Shown here piece after piece: positions 34,701 through 44,360 of a stretch of 64,000 nt of DNA. Origin of the DNA: Flavobacterium sp. IMCC34852 (GTDB taxonomy: Bacteria > Bacteroidota > Bacteroidia > Flavobacteriales > Flavobacteriaceae). Position numbers and translations under genes: made by a program. The notes beneath the pieces were generated by a model. The model saw nothing but the letters and a program-made list of their open reading frames with translations. It made no database searches and was not told the origin of the DNA. The stretch lies in the NCBI RefSeq assembly GCF_030643905.1, contig NZ_CP121446.1:1178001-1242000 (forward strand), in the 5' to 3' direction. Position 1 is the first letter of the stretch. The number at the start of each line of letters is the position of its first letter.

Positions 34701-37700
34701 AGGTATTGGGTGTTTAAATAATTGTTTTTTGAATTAAAGTCGAAACCAAACCAATCAATTCTGGGTTCATGAACATAGGTTTTGTAATATTTCCAATTGA
34801 AATATAAATTCTCGAAACGAATAGTGTTGTTATACCAATTGTATTTGGGATGACTAACCGTGGCAAATCGAGCATAGTTGTTGAACTTTTCAATAGTCCA
34901 GTTATCGGTAGCGAACTGATCTAAAGAAGTATCATACATACTGGCTAAAACTTCGGCTTGTAGTTGGCTGTTTTTAACGATGAAAGACCAATTCTCGTTG
35001 CTGCTTGGTTCAATTTTGTTGCGCATACTTAGTACTTCAAAGTCGAGTTTAGGTTCAATTTCTTCTTTACTGATGTTAATCATGTCAGCATAGAAATTAT
35101 TTTCCCAAAGCGTAGAGAAATGAAATTGAAGGTCGTTGCTGTAATTGGTTTCTTTTGAAATTTTTATCAAACCAACCCCGTTTTTTAGTTGGACAATACT
35201 TTCTTTTATTTTTTTGGTGGCTGAAAACATTTTCGAGTTAACATATAAATCCGGAATTACTGATTGTATTTCGAAAACAAAATAGTTTTTATCGCCTTCA
35301 ACCATGTTAAGAGAAAACAAGCTTTTTTTAGAGGCTAATTTGTTTTTAGATAACAATTCAAAGTTACTGTGATTGGTGATTAAGTTTCCTTTTTTGTCTT
35401 TGGCTTCCAAAGTAACTTTGTATTTTCCGGGTTTAAAATTTTTGAGAAAAGGCAATTTAATTGTTGATTCTTTTTCAGTGTCAAAAGAAATAGTATGCAA
35501 TTGATTTTCATTAACTTCAATGTCTTTGGCATCGTAAGCTTCATAAGGGAATAAAGCCTCGAATTCTTTTCGTTCCATTGTTGGCAACTCAGGATAGTGG
35601 TCTCTTTTTATCAAGAATTCTTTTTGAATTTGCTCAGTGAAGGTTATGGTGCCCTTTGTGTTTATGGGATAGTTATTGAGCGTTGTGGCTTTTATATCCA
35701 TTGAATTAGTTTCTTCCAGATATAGATTAATCGGAATAATACAGTTCAATTTGAGCATTTTATTTCCAACTGTTACAGAGAAATTTTCTGTTCTGGTTTC
35801 ACCGTTTAAATCGGTAATGCTAACCGCGATAGCGTAAAATAGATTTTCGATTTCAAAGGTTGATATTTCTTTAAGGGCAGTTGGGAATACTATTTTGAAA
35901 TTACCCTTTTCATCAGTTGAGGTTTCGTCATTAATGTTATTGGCTTCACTACTGAATTGTGTTGCTTTACCCCAATCACTGCCGGAAATCGTATAGCTTA
36001 CTTTGGCATTGTTTAGATTGGAGCCTGCTAAAGTTTTAGCATTTCCGCTAATAGTAACAATGTCTCCTATGGTGAAATTGTCTTTGATAGGGTCGAAAGT
36101 AATTTCAAAAGTCGGTCTTTTATATTCCTCAACTTTAAATTTAAACTCTCTGTAATCATTGTAATTCACATAATCCCAAAAGCTATGTTCGTCTTCTTTG
36201 GCATCATAATATTTGGTATCAACTTCATAATCATAAGGTTCTTCCACAGTCAAATAAAATTCACCGGTAATAATGTTTTTAGGAATGTCAAATTCGCCGT
36301 TAAAACTCCCAAATTCATTGGTTTGAATGTCCAAAGTTTTCACTTCGTCATCTGCTGCATTATTTATGGTAATGTGTACGGTTAAGAAAGGAACGACACT
36401 TTTAATTTTGTTTTTGTTTTTTAGGACAAATCCTTTGAAATACATTTTTTGTCCCGGGCGATAAATGGCACGGTCAAAAAACACCATAATCTTCGCCTCA
36501 AAATTTTTGTCTTCTTCGTCGTATTTTATGGTTTTATTGTAACTGCTAAAAAGAGTGTCTTTTTCTTTGGTAAATACTAATTCGCTATAGCTGTCCTCAG
36601 GGCTGTGATTGAGCTGTTTGAAGTTAATTTGACCAATCTTATTGGTTAATTCAGTCGAGTTATCGTTTTGTACCTTCGCTTTTTCAATGGGTTGTCCTGT
36701 TTTTCTGTTAAATACTTGAAAACTGTCAAAAGCATTATTTCTCTCTTCTACATAATCTAAATTTGAAACTTGAATGGTGTGATAGGCATAAGCTATTTTA
36801 TTATGGTAGCCGAAGGGATTTATCGTTTCAAAAAACAATAAATAAATTCCGGTGTCTAAATTATCCATTAAGATTTCCGTTGAGTATTCAAAATGGTCTG
36901 TTTTATGAGGTAAAACTTTTAGGGAACTCTTTATAGCCTGATGGTTTTTAATGTAGTTCAATATTAATGAATCTCTATCAACCTGAATGGTTCTGTTGTT
37001 GTAAGAGTAGTATTTGTTTTTGTTTATTTCTTTATAGAGATTTAGAGGTATTTTGTAATAGGAGACTTTTAATGTATCGATGTTTTTAAACTCTACAAAC
37101 GCCCTGTAGTTTTGATTTGGATATATTTGATCGGGTATATTTAAAGTAATATTCTTGCGCAGAATTTTTTCTTTCAGAGTTTCTGCTTCCGATTTAGCAT
37201 TAGGATTTTCAGTATTGTTCAGTACATTTTCTATTAGTGCCAAAGTTTCGGGATAAAAGTATTTTTCACTTCCTTTCTTGGTTAACATAAAGTAGTATTT
37301 GGCCTTTTCCATTTTAATATCTTGTAACAGATAAGCGTTGTTTGTGGTTTTTTCTAATTCTGATATTTTAGTTATATAATATTCGGGATTATCGAAATAG
37401 GTGCTGAATCTTTTCATTCGGTTGTACTGCAAGGCTGCAAGATCTGTGTTGCTGTTTTTTAAACAATACTTTTCATTGTGTTGATAGGTTTCGATAATCT
37501 TTTTCAACATGAGATTTTTGATAGTATCCGTCTTGAATAGAATGAATTCTGATGTTTTTTTAAATGCTTCGAGACTTATTTTTTCGAGTTTCTTAGTTTC
37601 ATAAGCATACAAATTCTTGAATCGAAAATTTAGCACTTCATTTTGTAAAAAATCATAAACACTTAGTTGCTTGGTATCAGTGTAAGGTGAAATTTCAAAA

Positions 37701-38212
37701 ACACTCGCGAATTTTTTGATGTTGGTTGCTCGAAGTGTTTTTTCATCGCGTAATAAACCATTATAAATTGCATTTATCTCTTGCTGAAAATCCTTTGAAG
37801 TCCATGTTTTAAAGTCTTTAGGTGTACTCTGTTGTAACGTTGTTCTCTGGTTGATGCTGTATTGGTGATTTTGATAGAATCGCTCTAAAATAGATACATA
37901 AATAAAGTTAAGTAACGCTTTCTCGGAATTTTTTGCTTCTTTGATTTCTTTAGTAAGATTGTTTATTACAATCGTCTGATAGTTTTCTTCACTAACTTGA
38001 ATGAACTTAGATTGGTAAAAGAAACATTTAATGATTTGATCTTGTATTTTTTTGCGTTTGGCTTTTAAATAAATAGCATTTACTACTTCATGAGCGGATT
38101 TTATTTTTCCGTCGAGTTCAAATTGGACAACTTTCTTCCAATCATCTTTAAAATCTTGAGAAAAACCAAAGGAAAAACTAATTAATAAAATGAGGGTGTA
38201 AATATGCTTCAT
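31715..38212 (-). CDS. Alpha-2-macroglobulin-like protein with inserted SusC-type plug domain
   Basis: This 2165-residue exported protein has a signal peptide (ending FSFGFSQ). The N-terminal 500 residues are helical and unrecognised. An MG2 domain begins near residue 580 (RAIYRPGQKMYFKG), and further macroglobulin domains run to about 1150. Residues ~1180-1270 form a carboxypeptidase-D regulatory-like domain (VYGVVTDDSGFPLPGASI, FDGYYEI). Residues ~1270-1390 form a SusC/RagA-type plug (LQGQVAGLNI, VIRGLGSVSSNSEPLYIVDG, VLKDASATALYGSRAANG). The A2M core resumes near 1395, and the thioester motif CSEQ (Cys1629) begins the complement-like helical domain. The thioester implies covalent trapping of proteases or other targets. 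No beta-barrel is present. It is monocistronic, and its 3' end shares a terminator with the S46 peptidase. Confidence 0.88.
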   Translation of the reverse strand: MKHIYTLILLISFSFGFSQDFKDDWKKVVQFELDGKIKSAHEVVNAIYLKAKRKKIQDQIIKCFFYQSKFIQVSEENYQTIVINNLTKEIKEAKNSEKALLNFIYVSILERFYQNHQYSINQRTTLQQSTPKDFKTWTSKDFQQEINAIYNGLLRDEKTLRATNIKKFASVFEISPYTDTKQLSVYDFLQNEVLNFRFKNLYAYETKKLEKISLEAFKKTSEFILFKTDTIKNLMLKKIIETYQHNEKYCLKNSNTDLAALQYNRMKRFSTYFDNPEYYITKISELEKTTNNAYLLQDIKMEKAKYYFMLTKKGSEKYFYPETLALIENVLNNTENPNAKSEAETLKEKILRKNITLNIPDQIYPNQNYRAFVEFKNIDTLKVSYYKIPLNLYKEINKNKYYSYNNRTIQVDRDSLILNYIKNHQAIKSSLKVLPHKTDHFEYSTEILMDNLDTGIYLLFFETINPFGYHNKIAYAYHTIQVSNLDYVEERNNAFDSFQVFNRKTGQPIEKAKVQNDNSTELTNKIGQINFKQLNHSPEDSYSELVFTKEKDTLFSSYNKTIKYDEEDKNFEAKIMVFFDRAIYRPGQKMYFKGFVLKNKNKIKSVVPFLTVHITINNAADDEVKTLDIQTNEFGSFNGEFDIPKNIITGEFYLTVEEPYDYEVDTKYYDAKEDEHSFWDYVNYNDYREFKFKVEEYKRPTFEITFDPIKDNFTIGDIVTISGNAKTLAGSNLNNAKVSYTISGSDWGKATQFSSEANNINDETSTDEKGNFKIVFPTALKEISTFEIENLFYAIAVSITDLNGETRTENFSVTVGNKMLKLNCIIPINLYLEETNSMDIKATTLNNYPINTKGTITFTEQIQKEFLIKRDHYPELPTMERKEFEALFPYEAYDAKDIEVNENQLHTISFDTEKESTIKLPFLKNFKPGKYKVTLEAKDKKGNLITNHSNFELLSKNKLASKKSLFSLNMVEGDKNYFVFEIQSVIPDLYVNSKMFSATKKIKESIVQLKNGVGLIKISKETNYSNDLQFHFSTLWENNFYADMINISKEEIEPKLDFEVLSMRNKIEPSSNENWSFIVKNSQLQAEVLASMYDTSLDQFATDNWTIEKFNNYARFATVSHPKYNWYNNTIRFENLYFNWKYYKTYVHEPRIDWFGFDFNSKNNYLNTQYLKKVGPNATIPKSAKTVYGVVTDDSGFPLPGASIQVKGTNRSSQTDFDGYYEIDVEKGETLQFNFVGFINVNIKFEKEKNINVTLNGESLELEGVVVVAQGFSTKKAYAATHSTTVVSSENLEYYVQTLQGQVAGLNITSGSGNVGNSASVVIRGLGSVSSNSEPLYIVDGRPISREDFLKLNPTEILNVSVLKDASATALYGSRAANGVIVLSTKTGVKELEQVKTRTNFNETAFFYPNLTTDEKGQIHFSFTTPESLTKWRLRLLAHNKKGQSGYFQSDIISQKDIMVMPNMPRFVREKDEINLSVKVVNLTMEEKLGNAILLLYDAATETPIDAIALNANNTRLFNCKPKQSVVINWKITIPEGVQGLRYKVIAKSGNMSDGEENILPVLTDKILVTESIPIWVKGNTKREFTLTNLKNNTSTTLQNHAFTFEYTSNPTWLSLQSLPYLMTYEHDCSEQTFGKYYANYLAEKIITINPKIEALFKKWQNNKFPESKLKLNEELKSIVLSETPWLMDTESEEAQNKRLALLMDLNTLKEDNEKTLKKVEERLLPSGGFSWFSGGNQNRYISQNIITGIGHLNKLFPNDSLRYKNILSKTIPYLDKVFMETYPKNVKIGRPSTANLDYLYTRSFFLKSYPMSKKCDSIAQLQLQYCKEDWLAYSLLEKGYLALTLNRFNEKDFAKKIIASLKETISNNEEIGMYWIENVSSYGWYDSNISTQALLIEAFAEIDKDKEIIDAMKVWLIKNKQTKNWPTTKSTAEAIYALLSQGTDWTSIKDNTKINIGEEKILTRKLAKKEDESETGYLKLQFNASEISPKTGTIIIENKTKAPGFGGAYWQYFESLENIKSDSTQTLSIDKKLFKKVKTTSGEQLVPVENETLKVGDLLTVRLTVSANNNLEFVHLKDLRASCLEPVDVLSKYEWRDGLDYYKSTKDIATNFFFDTLYKGTYILEYDLRVTNTGVFNNGISTLQSMYAPEFSTHSDNTKIIVTE

Positions 38213-38345
38213 GGTCGGTCTGTTTCTATCTATAGAGAGTCAAAGTTTCAAAAAGGTTGGAAATACTTTAAATATTTTCTAAAGTAGTTATTTATGGAAA
38301 GCTCAGGAAACTTTTCTAGGGTAATTTCTCATAGTTTATGTAAAT

Positions 38346-38378
38346 AAAAAACGTCCTGATTACTCGGGACGTTTTTTT
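38346..38378 (-). terminator. Terminator after the 1899-residue adhesin gene
   Basis: AAACGTCC ... GGACGTTT (stem around 38351-38356 and 38367-38372) is flanked by A and T runs, in the gap just downstream of the minus-strand gene ending at 38397. Confidence 0.8.
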
Positions 38379-38396
38379 ATTGGGTAAAGCTATTTC

Positions 38397-41300
38397 TTAA
38401 TGAATCAATTTCTTTTTGACTACTATACCATTCTCTAAAGTAATTTCAGCTATATAAATTCCGTTAGGAAAATTGAAGTTGTCTGAAAGTTGCTTGGTGG
38501 CATTTGTCAAATGGTAACGGTTTATCAATTTGCCTGAGATATCATAAATATTTACAAGTTGAATAAATTCACTGGATTCAATTTTTAGGGTGTTGTTTAC
38601 AATAGTTGCAAAAGTATTGCTGATTTCCGGATGTTCTCCGCCCAAAGCATTAGTGGTATAAACAATTTCAAATCGGTTATCAAATGTTCCTGAAGCGGTT
38701 GCAAAACTGTAAGCGCCTTCTTTGATATTATGGTCAATGCCCAATAAATTATCTCTTAAGTAAATAGTTTGGTCTTCGGTAAACAAACCGTCTAATTCAT
38801 CGATGGCAATGTTGTAAATACCACCGTTAGTAACCCTATATCCTATAGGCACTACATCATTTTCATCAAACGGTAAACCTCTTCCCTGAATTACTAATTT
38901 TCGGGTATCTAAAATGGAATAAATATTTATTTCATTATTGGTAAAACTATTACCATCATATAATCTGTCATAACCATTAGTAGCTTCCGCTTTATAGTTC
39001 ACCATCATTTGTCTGAAAGTATTGTCGCTGTATAGATTCAGCCAAATTCTATTATTTAAGTCATTGCTGGTGGTACTATTTGCGTTTCTAAAGAATTGCG
39101 AATTAAAGTCGGCCGCACGCATACTATTATTGAAAGTAATACTTCCATCACCAAAAATTTGAGCAAAGAAACCTTGCCCGGCAGCAATTTTTCCGTTTGG
39201 TTTCAGGCTGTTGTTACTAGGGTCAGTGGCCGGCGCCGTTCCTGTTCCTCCGGAAAGATTCCAACTTCCATAGTCTAAAACATTATATATACCTGTTCCG
39301 GTGTAAGTTGTGATTGAGGTCCAAAAGAATAATGTTCCTCCTAATTCAGTATTGTTTGAATGGGTTAAAAATGAGGCCGCATCAACCGCACTAGGATATG
39401 GATTGGCTAAAAGCACTGTATTACCTGCAACCATTGAGCTTGAGTCAAAGCTGTCAACAGGTACATTTACAGCACCGTTGCCAGGAGTTCCGATGAAAAT
39501 AAAATCGATGGTGCCTGTTCCGGAAGTGAACGGAGCTATATCACTAACCCTGGTTATGAATCCTTGTCCTTGTGAAACAGAAGATAAACCTATCCATTCA
39601 CCGGTTGAAGTTCCCGATTGCCAATAATATTTGTAATCAAATTGACTCGGGATTTGACCAAAGGCATTTTCTACTATTGGCGAACCCCAATAAACATAGG
39701 CCCAACGTGTCATTGGACGAGTAGTTCTTGTCATTTTAATACTTCCTGAATTGATGGCAGCATCATTGGTTTGGATTAAACTTGCACTATTTTTTATGTC
39801 AAATAATCCGCCTGTTTTAACCAAAACTTCATCGGTTATGGTAATATTATTATTTGAGTTTACCGTCAAAACACCTCCTGATTTTACATTAATGTTTTTT
39901 CCGTAAGCGTCATAACTTGTTCCTGAAATAATTGGATCATAAGTGGTATTTGGAATAATGATACAACTATTAGCATCGGGTACTCCGGCAGGTTTCCAGT
40001 TGTTGGCATTTTCCCATTGTGTTTCTGCACCCGGTTCGCCACCTTGCCATATTTTAGAATTATTAGTAACGGTTATCACTTGAGATGTAACGCAACCATT
40101 ATCCAAAATTGCATTTGCTGTAAAACTGAAGCTATTCAATTCTAATTGAGCTAAGGTTGGTTTCACATAAATTACCGGCGCTGTAGTCAATGGATCATAA
40201 GCAATTGTACAAGCTGCATCCGTAAATGCCGGAATTGTAGTTGTCCAATTTAAGTCTACGTTAGGACGATTACCATACAATTCAATATCATCAATCGCTA
40301 TTCCGTCACACCAATTATTATTGTAATAACGTACTCGGACTTTAAATTGGCTTACTCCAACATAGGCTGATAAATCATAAGATAGCGCTTCAAATTTTGT
40401 TCCGATACCAACATCTTCAGTAAAACGTTTTATTTCAATCCAATTTGCCCCATTGTTGGTAGAAACATCAATTGTTACATATTCATCAGCTAAAAATGCT
40501 CCGTCGACAAAATATCTGGAATAAAATAGTCTGAGACTTAATGTTAAACTAGTAAAGTTTAATGTACTTACAGTTGTTGAAGCAATTTGATTGTGTACAT
40601 AAGGGATTGCATTAGCAAAATCTGAAGTAGCCATTGCAAATCCGTTACCGTTTATACCTGATGAAACGGCTGGATACCAGGTGTTTACTCCTGAAATAGC
40701 AGTGGGTATGTAAGTGCTTGTTCTATTTTGCCATTGGGTATCAGTATTACGAACACTTGAAGTAATATTTGTGTTGGTAAATGTGCCTAATCCTGTGTCA
40801 AATGTTTCATTAATCAGGTGAACTTCTTCTACATCACCGGAAGCTGATAATTCAACACCAACATCTTCACCACAAGAAGTCGGATTAGCCGGTAAAAAAG
40901 TGAGAGTTGGAATAGGACTAATAATTGCTTTTGCCGCGGTCCTTGTTAGTGATTCACATCCATTGTATGCTGTAACATAGTAAGTAGTTGTGGTGGATAT
41001 TGATGGTGTCGTCCAAGTTCCTGTAGGCGTTGTGGCTACAAGTGTAGATCCGGTTGGAGTGGAGTACCATCTAAATTCAGTCACGGCAGGAATTACTATT
41101 GAGCTTGTGGCTTCTAATTCAACAGTACCCGGACCACAAGATTTTCCATCGGTGATTGCATTTATTACGGCATTACAACTAGCAACGACAGTAAATAAAT
41201 AGTCTTCAGTTTCGCCTCCGTTAACGAGGTTGCCACAAGGGGTGAATGTTGTTGATCCTCCGCCTCCATTGAGGTCTACACGGATACGAATTCTGTAGTT

Positions 41301-44096
41301 TCCTAAAGCTTGACCCGGAGGAATAATAAAACCGAAGGTGGTTGAGGCAGTTGAAATGGTTCCTGAGTTATATACTATTTCTGTCGTATTGTCAAAAGTC
41401 CCGTCTTTGTTCCAATCAACCCATGCTTTTGTAAATGAAGAAAAGAGTGCTTGGATACTCACATTGACACCTTCACCTTGGGCTTGACGAGATAAATTGG
41501 TCAAAGCGGTAAAATCTTGATAGCCCAAAGGAGCGGAAGAATAGGTTGAATAGTTAGAAACATCATTTAATGTTCCTATAAAATTTACCTCAGTTAAATA
41601 ATTATCATCCTCTCTGCCCGTAGTTACAGATGGAACACAATAATTAGAGGTTATGGTTGAGATAGATCCATTTAGAGGAGTTGTTGTATTGTATGCCGGC
41701 CCACCGGTACAAGCCGAATTATAAGCAAAAATAAAAATGTAATAGGTTGTAGTAGTTGATAATCCCGAGGCTAAAAAAGTAACATTGGAATCATTGTCAA
41801 TTACCGTGTTTCCGGCACCAACAGTTCCTCCAACGGTATAGGATGTTCCATTTACTGGAGTTGGAGTTGTACCGGTAGTATTGATGACAACTAAATAATT
41901 ATCAGGAGCCGGACTTGGAGCTGTGAAACTACCATTTATGGTTGTTCCTGTAGAGTTAAGTATTAGTGCCGTAGGTTGTGTAAGAGGAGCGATACATACA
42001 ATGGGGTCGATTATGGTGATAGTATAATCCTCTGTTTCGCCGTACGTTCCTGTCATGCTACAACTTGATGTTGAAGTCACGTTTGTTTGTCTGCCATATC
42101 TAATTCTCATTCTGGTTGTGCCCAATGAAGCGCCTGCAGGTATAGCAATGGCAATAGTATTGATTGAATTAGCAATTACACCATTTCCAAAAGTGAAATA
42201 TTCGGCAGCATCAAAAACTTGGTTCTGATTAAAATCAATCCAAGCAGCCAAACCGTGTTTTTTATTTCCAATTCCGGTACCAACACTTAAGTTATAAGTG
42301 TTTCCTCGTGTAACAGATGTTGTTTGTGCTCCTGTTGGGGCATAATTGGTATAGCCTGCAGAAGAACAAGTTGTATTATTAATCAAAGTATTCAAAGTTA
42401 CATTGGCAATATAGTCTCCATTGGTTGTACAGTTTAAGTTTCCGGTAGGAATACAATAATTTGTAGATAATGTAGTAGTGTTTCCGTTCAATGGAGATGT
42501 GGTTAGATATAACGGTCCGCCAATACATGATGAGTTAAAGGAGAAAATAAAGAAATAGTATTGAGTACTAATAGTTAATCCTGTTGCTGTAAATGTAGTA
42601 TCGCTGTCAATATCAACAACGGTATTTCCTACGCCGACTGTTCCTCCAACAGTATATGTTGTTCCATTTACTGGAGTTGGAATAGCACCTGTTGTATTTA
42701 CAATGATCAAGTAATTATTAGGTGCCGGAGAAGCTGCAGTAAACGTACCTAAAATTGAAGTTCCACCTGGCGTTAAAATCAAATTAGTAGCTTGAACTGT
42801 AGGTGTTGTACAAGGTAAAATGGCTTGAACATTAATTTTGTAATCTTGAGCATCCGTTAAACTGTTAGTATTGCATGGAGCTGCTGCACCTTCAGCATTA
42901 AAAGCCAGTTCGACTCTTAGTCTTGACAAATCTACCACAGCTGTTCCCGGAACAGTGAAAGTATTGGAAACAGTAACACTTTGTGCTGCAGCAACTGTCG
43001 ATGTTGTTGATAGAACTGTTTCTGTGGCAACGTCAAAAACACCATTTAAATTCCAATCAATCCAAGCAGAGATGTTTTTTTGAGAAGTTGTTTGATTCCA
43101 AATAGTAATGCTTATCGTGTAAGAATTGGATTGGATTAAACTAGTTGAAACGCTTGAATAATAGTCGATATAACCATTCCAAGCAGTATTGTTCTGATTT
43201 ATAGTATTGAGGGTAACATTACTGATATATGAGGTTGCCGGAGTATTTCCACCAACCGAACAGTAAGTCAAACAACTGGAACCAAAAGAAGTTGTAATAA
43301 TAACATCGTCAAATGAACTAACACAAGATCCATTTGAAATAGTCCATCTTAATGTTGCCGATGTTCCCAAAGCTAGTCCGGTTACTGTAGAAGTTGGAGA
43401 GCTGGGAGTTGTTATTGATGCCGTACCCGATATTACTGACCAAGTTCCCGTTCCGATACTGGGTGTATTTCCAGATAGTGTTGTTGATGTCGAACAAGCA
43501 CTCAAAATTTGGTCGGTCCCGGCTAGCGCTGTTGAAGGTGCGGTTCCGGTTACAGATGTCAAAGTGTTTGTAACAGTTGTGCCGTTTACTAAGCCGTTTA
43601 TAGTGCCATGAGTCACTCCCGTTCTGGAGGTGTTTCTTGTAATGTTTCCTGTACTAGCGGTGTTTGTAGCTCTTATTTGGATACCACTTATTGTCAGCAC
43701 ATCAGACCGGTTAGTTCCTGAGACAGTATAAGTTATAGTAATCATACTAGCCGTAACTAAAGTAGTTGCACTGTCTATGTTTCTACCAGCAGTAAAAGTT
43801 ACTGTTCCGGTACCGGCCAAGAATTCAAAGTTTGTTGGAGCAACCAAATCTATAACAACATTAGTTCCGGTAGAAAAATTTCCATTGGCGGTTTCAGTGA
43901 TTACAATATTTCCCAAAGAGTTGTAGCTTGAGGGATATCCTGTACAAACGCTTATAGGTAAGTTGGGTTTAGTTATTGTAACTTGTGAAAAAGAATTATG
44001 ACTGGATATTAAGATAAGAAGTGAGAAAAGTAATTTTTTTATTTCAAATGATCTTCTATGGCAAGTTTTGTTTAGGCTTATGTAATTGTTTTTCAT
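38397..44096 (-). CDS. Giant T9SS type-A surface protein with GEVED modules
   Basis: This 1899-residue protein has a signal peptide preceded by a 20-residue charged stretch (cleavage near NSFSQ). Three GEVED-type modules lie around residues 315-415, 580-695 and 845-970 (AWIDWNLNGVFD ... LTDAQDYKI; AWIDFNQNQVFD ... YGETEDYTI; AWVDWNKDGTFD ... GETEDYLFTV). The first two are each followed by a related Fn3-like linker (SPAPNNYLIIVNTTG / SPAPDNYLVVINTTG). A jelly-roll module follows at about 1100-1275, then a long module (about 1320-1810) shared with the neighbour at 44361-49388, and a type-A T9SS sorting domain at the end (IVNIYDISGKLI-like, FPNGIYIAEITLENG). It is probably a cell-surface adhesin. 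No catalytic motif is seen. Confidence 0.88.
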   Translation of the reverse strand: MKNNYISLNKTCHRRSFEIKKLLFSLLILISSHNSFSQVTITKPNLPISVCTGYPSSYNSLGNIVITETANGNFSTGTNVVIDLVAPTNFEFLAGTGTVTFTAGRNIDSATTLVTASMITITYTVSGTNRSDVLTISGIQIRATNTASTGNITRNTSRTGVTHGTINGLVNGTTVTNTLTSVTGTAPSTALAGTDQILSACSTSTTLSGNTPSIGTGTWSVISGTASITTPSSPTSTVTGLALGTSATLRWTISNGSCVSSFDDVIITTSFGSSCLTYCSVGGNTPATSYISNVTLNTINQNNTAWNGYIDYYSSVSTSLIQSNSYTISITIWNQTTSQKNISAWIDWNLNGVFDVATETVLSTTSTVAAAQSVTVSNTFTVPGTAVVDLSRLRVELAFNAEGAAAPCNTNSLTDAQDYKINVQAILPCTTPTVQATNLILTPGGTSILGTFTAASPAPNNYLIIVNTTGAIPTPVNGTTYTVGGTVGVGNTVVDIDSDTTFTATGLTISTQYYFFIFSFNSSCIGGPLYLTTSPLNGNTTTLSTNYCIPTGNLNCTTNGDYIANVTLNTLINNTTCSSAGYTNYAPTGAQTTSVTRGNTYNLSVGTGIGNKKHGLAAWIDFNQNQVFDAAEYFTFGNGVIANSINTIAIAIPAGASLGTTRMRIRYGRQTNVTSTSSCSMTGTYGETEDYTITIIDPIVCIAPLTQPTALILNSTGTTINGSFTAPSPAPDNYLVVINTTGTTPTPVNGTSYTVGGTVGAGNTVIDNDSNVTFLASGLSTTTTYYIFIFAYNSACTGGPAYNTTTPLNGSISTITSNYCVPSVTTGREDDNYLTEVNFIGTLNDVSNYSTYSSAPLGYQDFTALTNLSRQAQGEGVNVSIQALFSSFTKAWVDWNKDGTFDNTTEIVYNSGTISTASTTFGFIIPPGQALGNYRIRIRVDLNGGGGSTTFTPCGNLVNGGETEDYLFTVVASCNAVINAITDGKSCGPGTVELEATSSIVIPAVTEFRWYSTPTGSTLVATTPTGTWTTPSISTTTTYYVTAYNGCESLTRTAAKAIISPIPTLTFLPANPTSCGEDVGVELSASGDVEEVHLINETFDTGLGTFTNTNITSSVRNTDTQWQNRTSTYIPTAISGVNTWYPAVSSGINGNGFAMATSDFANAIPYVHNQIASTTVSTLNFTSLTLSLRLFYSRYFVDGAFLADEYVTIDVSTNNGANWIEIKRFTEDVGIGTKFEALSYDLSAYVGVSQFKVRVRYYNNNWCDGIAIDDIELYGNRPNVDLNWTTTIPAFTDAACTIAYDPLTTAPVIYVKPTLAQLELNSFSFTANAILDNGCVTSQVITVTNNSKIWQGGEPGAETQWENANNWKPAGVPDANSCIIIPNTTYDPIISGTSYDAYGKNINVKSGGVLTVNSNNNITITDEVLVKTGGLFDIKNSASLIQTNDAAINSGSIKMTRTTRPMTRWAYVYWGSPIVENAFGQIPSQFDYKYYWQSGTSTGEWIGLSSVSQGQGFITRVSDIAPFTSGTGTIDFIFIGTPGNGAVNVPVDSFDSSSMVAGNTVLLANPYPSAVDAASFLTHSNNTELGGTLFFWTSITTYTGTGIYNVLDYGSWNLSGGTGTAPATDPSNNSLKPNGKIAAGQGFFAQIFGDGSITFNNSMRAADFNSQFFRNANSTTSNDLNNRIWLNLYSDNTFRQMMVNYKAEATNGYDRLYDGNSFTNNEINIYSILDTRKLVIQGRGLPFDENDVVPIGYRVTNGGIYNIAIDELDGLFTEDQTIYLRDNLLGIDHNIKEGAYSFATASGTFDNRFEIVYTTNALGGEHPEISNTFATIVNNTLKIESSEFIQLVNIYDISGKLINRYHLTNATKQLSDNFNFPNGIYIAEITLENGIVVKKKLIH

Positions 44097-44360
44097 ACGC
44101 TTATTCGATTTTCATTAAACAATTTAATTTTGACAATCAAATATAGGAAATCATGATATATATTTTTTGTTTTTTAATTAATTTGTTAGCAAATCCTTAT
44201 GTTTTTAACAATTTTAGCGAATTGGTATTATTTATACTATTAATCTGTTCTTTTTTAAACAAATGTTTGATTTTAAGTCATTTTGCTAATGATTTATAAA
44301 AAAAATAAAAAACACTTTTTATGACTCGTTTATTTTTTTATCATCTTTTTAATTAATAAA
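44097..44360. other. AT-rich spacer between the two adhesin genes
   Basis: These 264 bp of very AT-rich DNA contain no open frame of note and no strong terminator. They must hold the promoter of the downstream adhesin gene, but I could not pick a perfect TAnnTTTG box on the minus strand. Confidence 0.5.
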
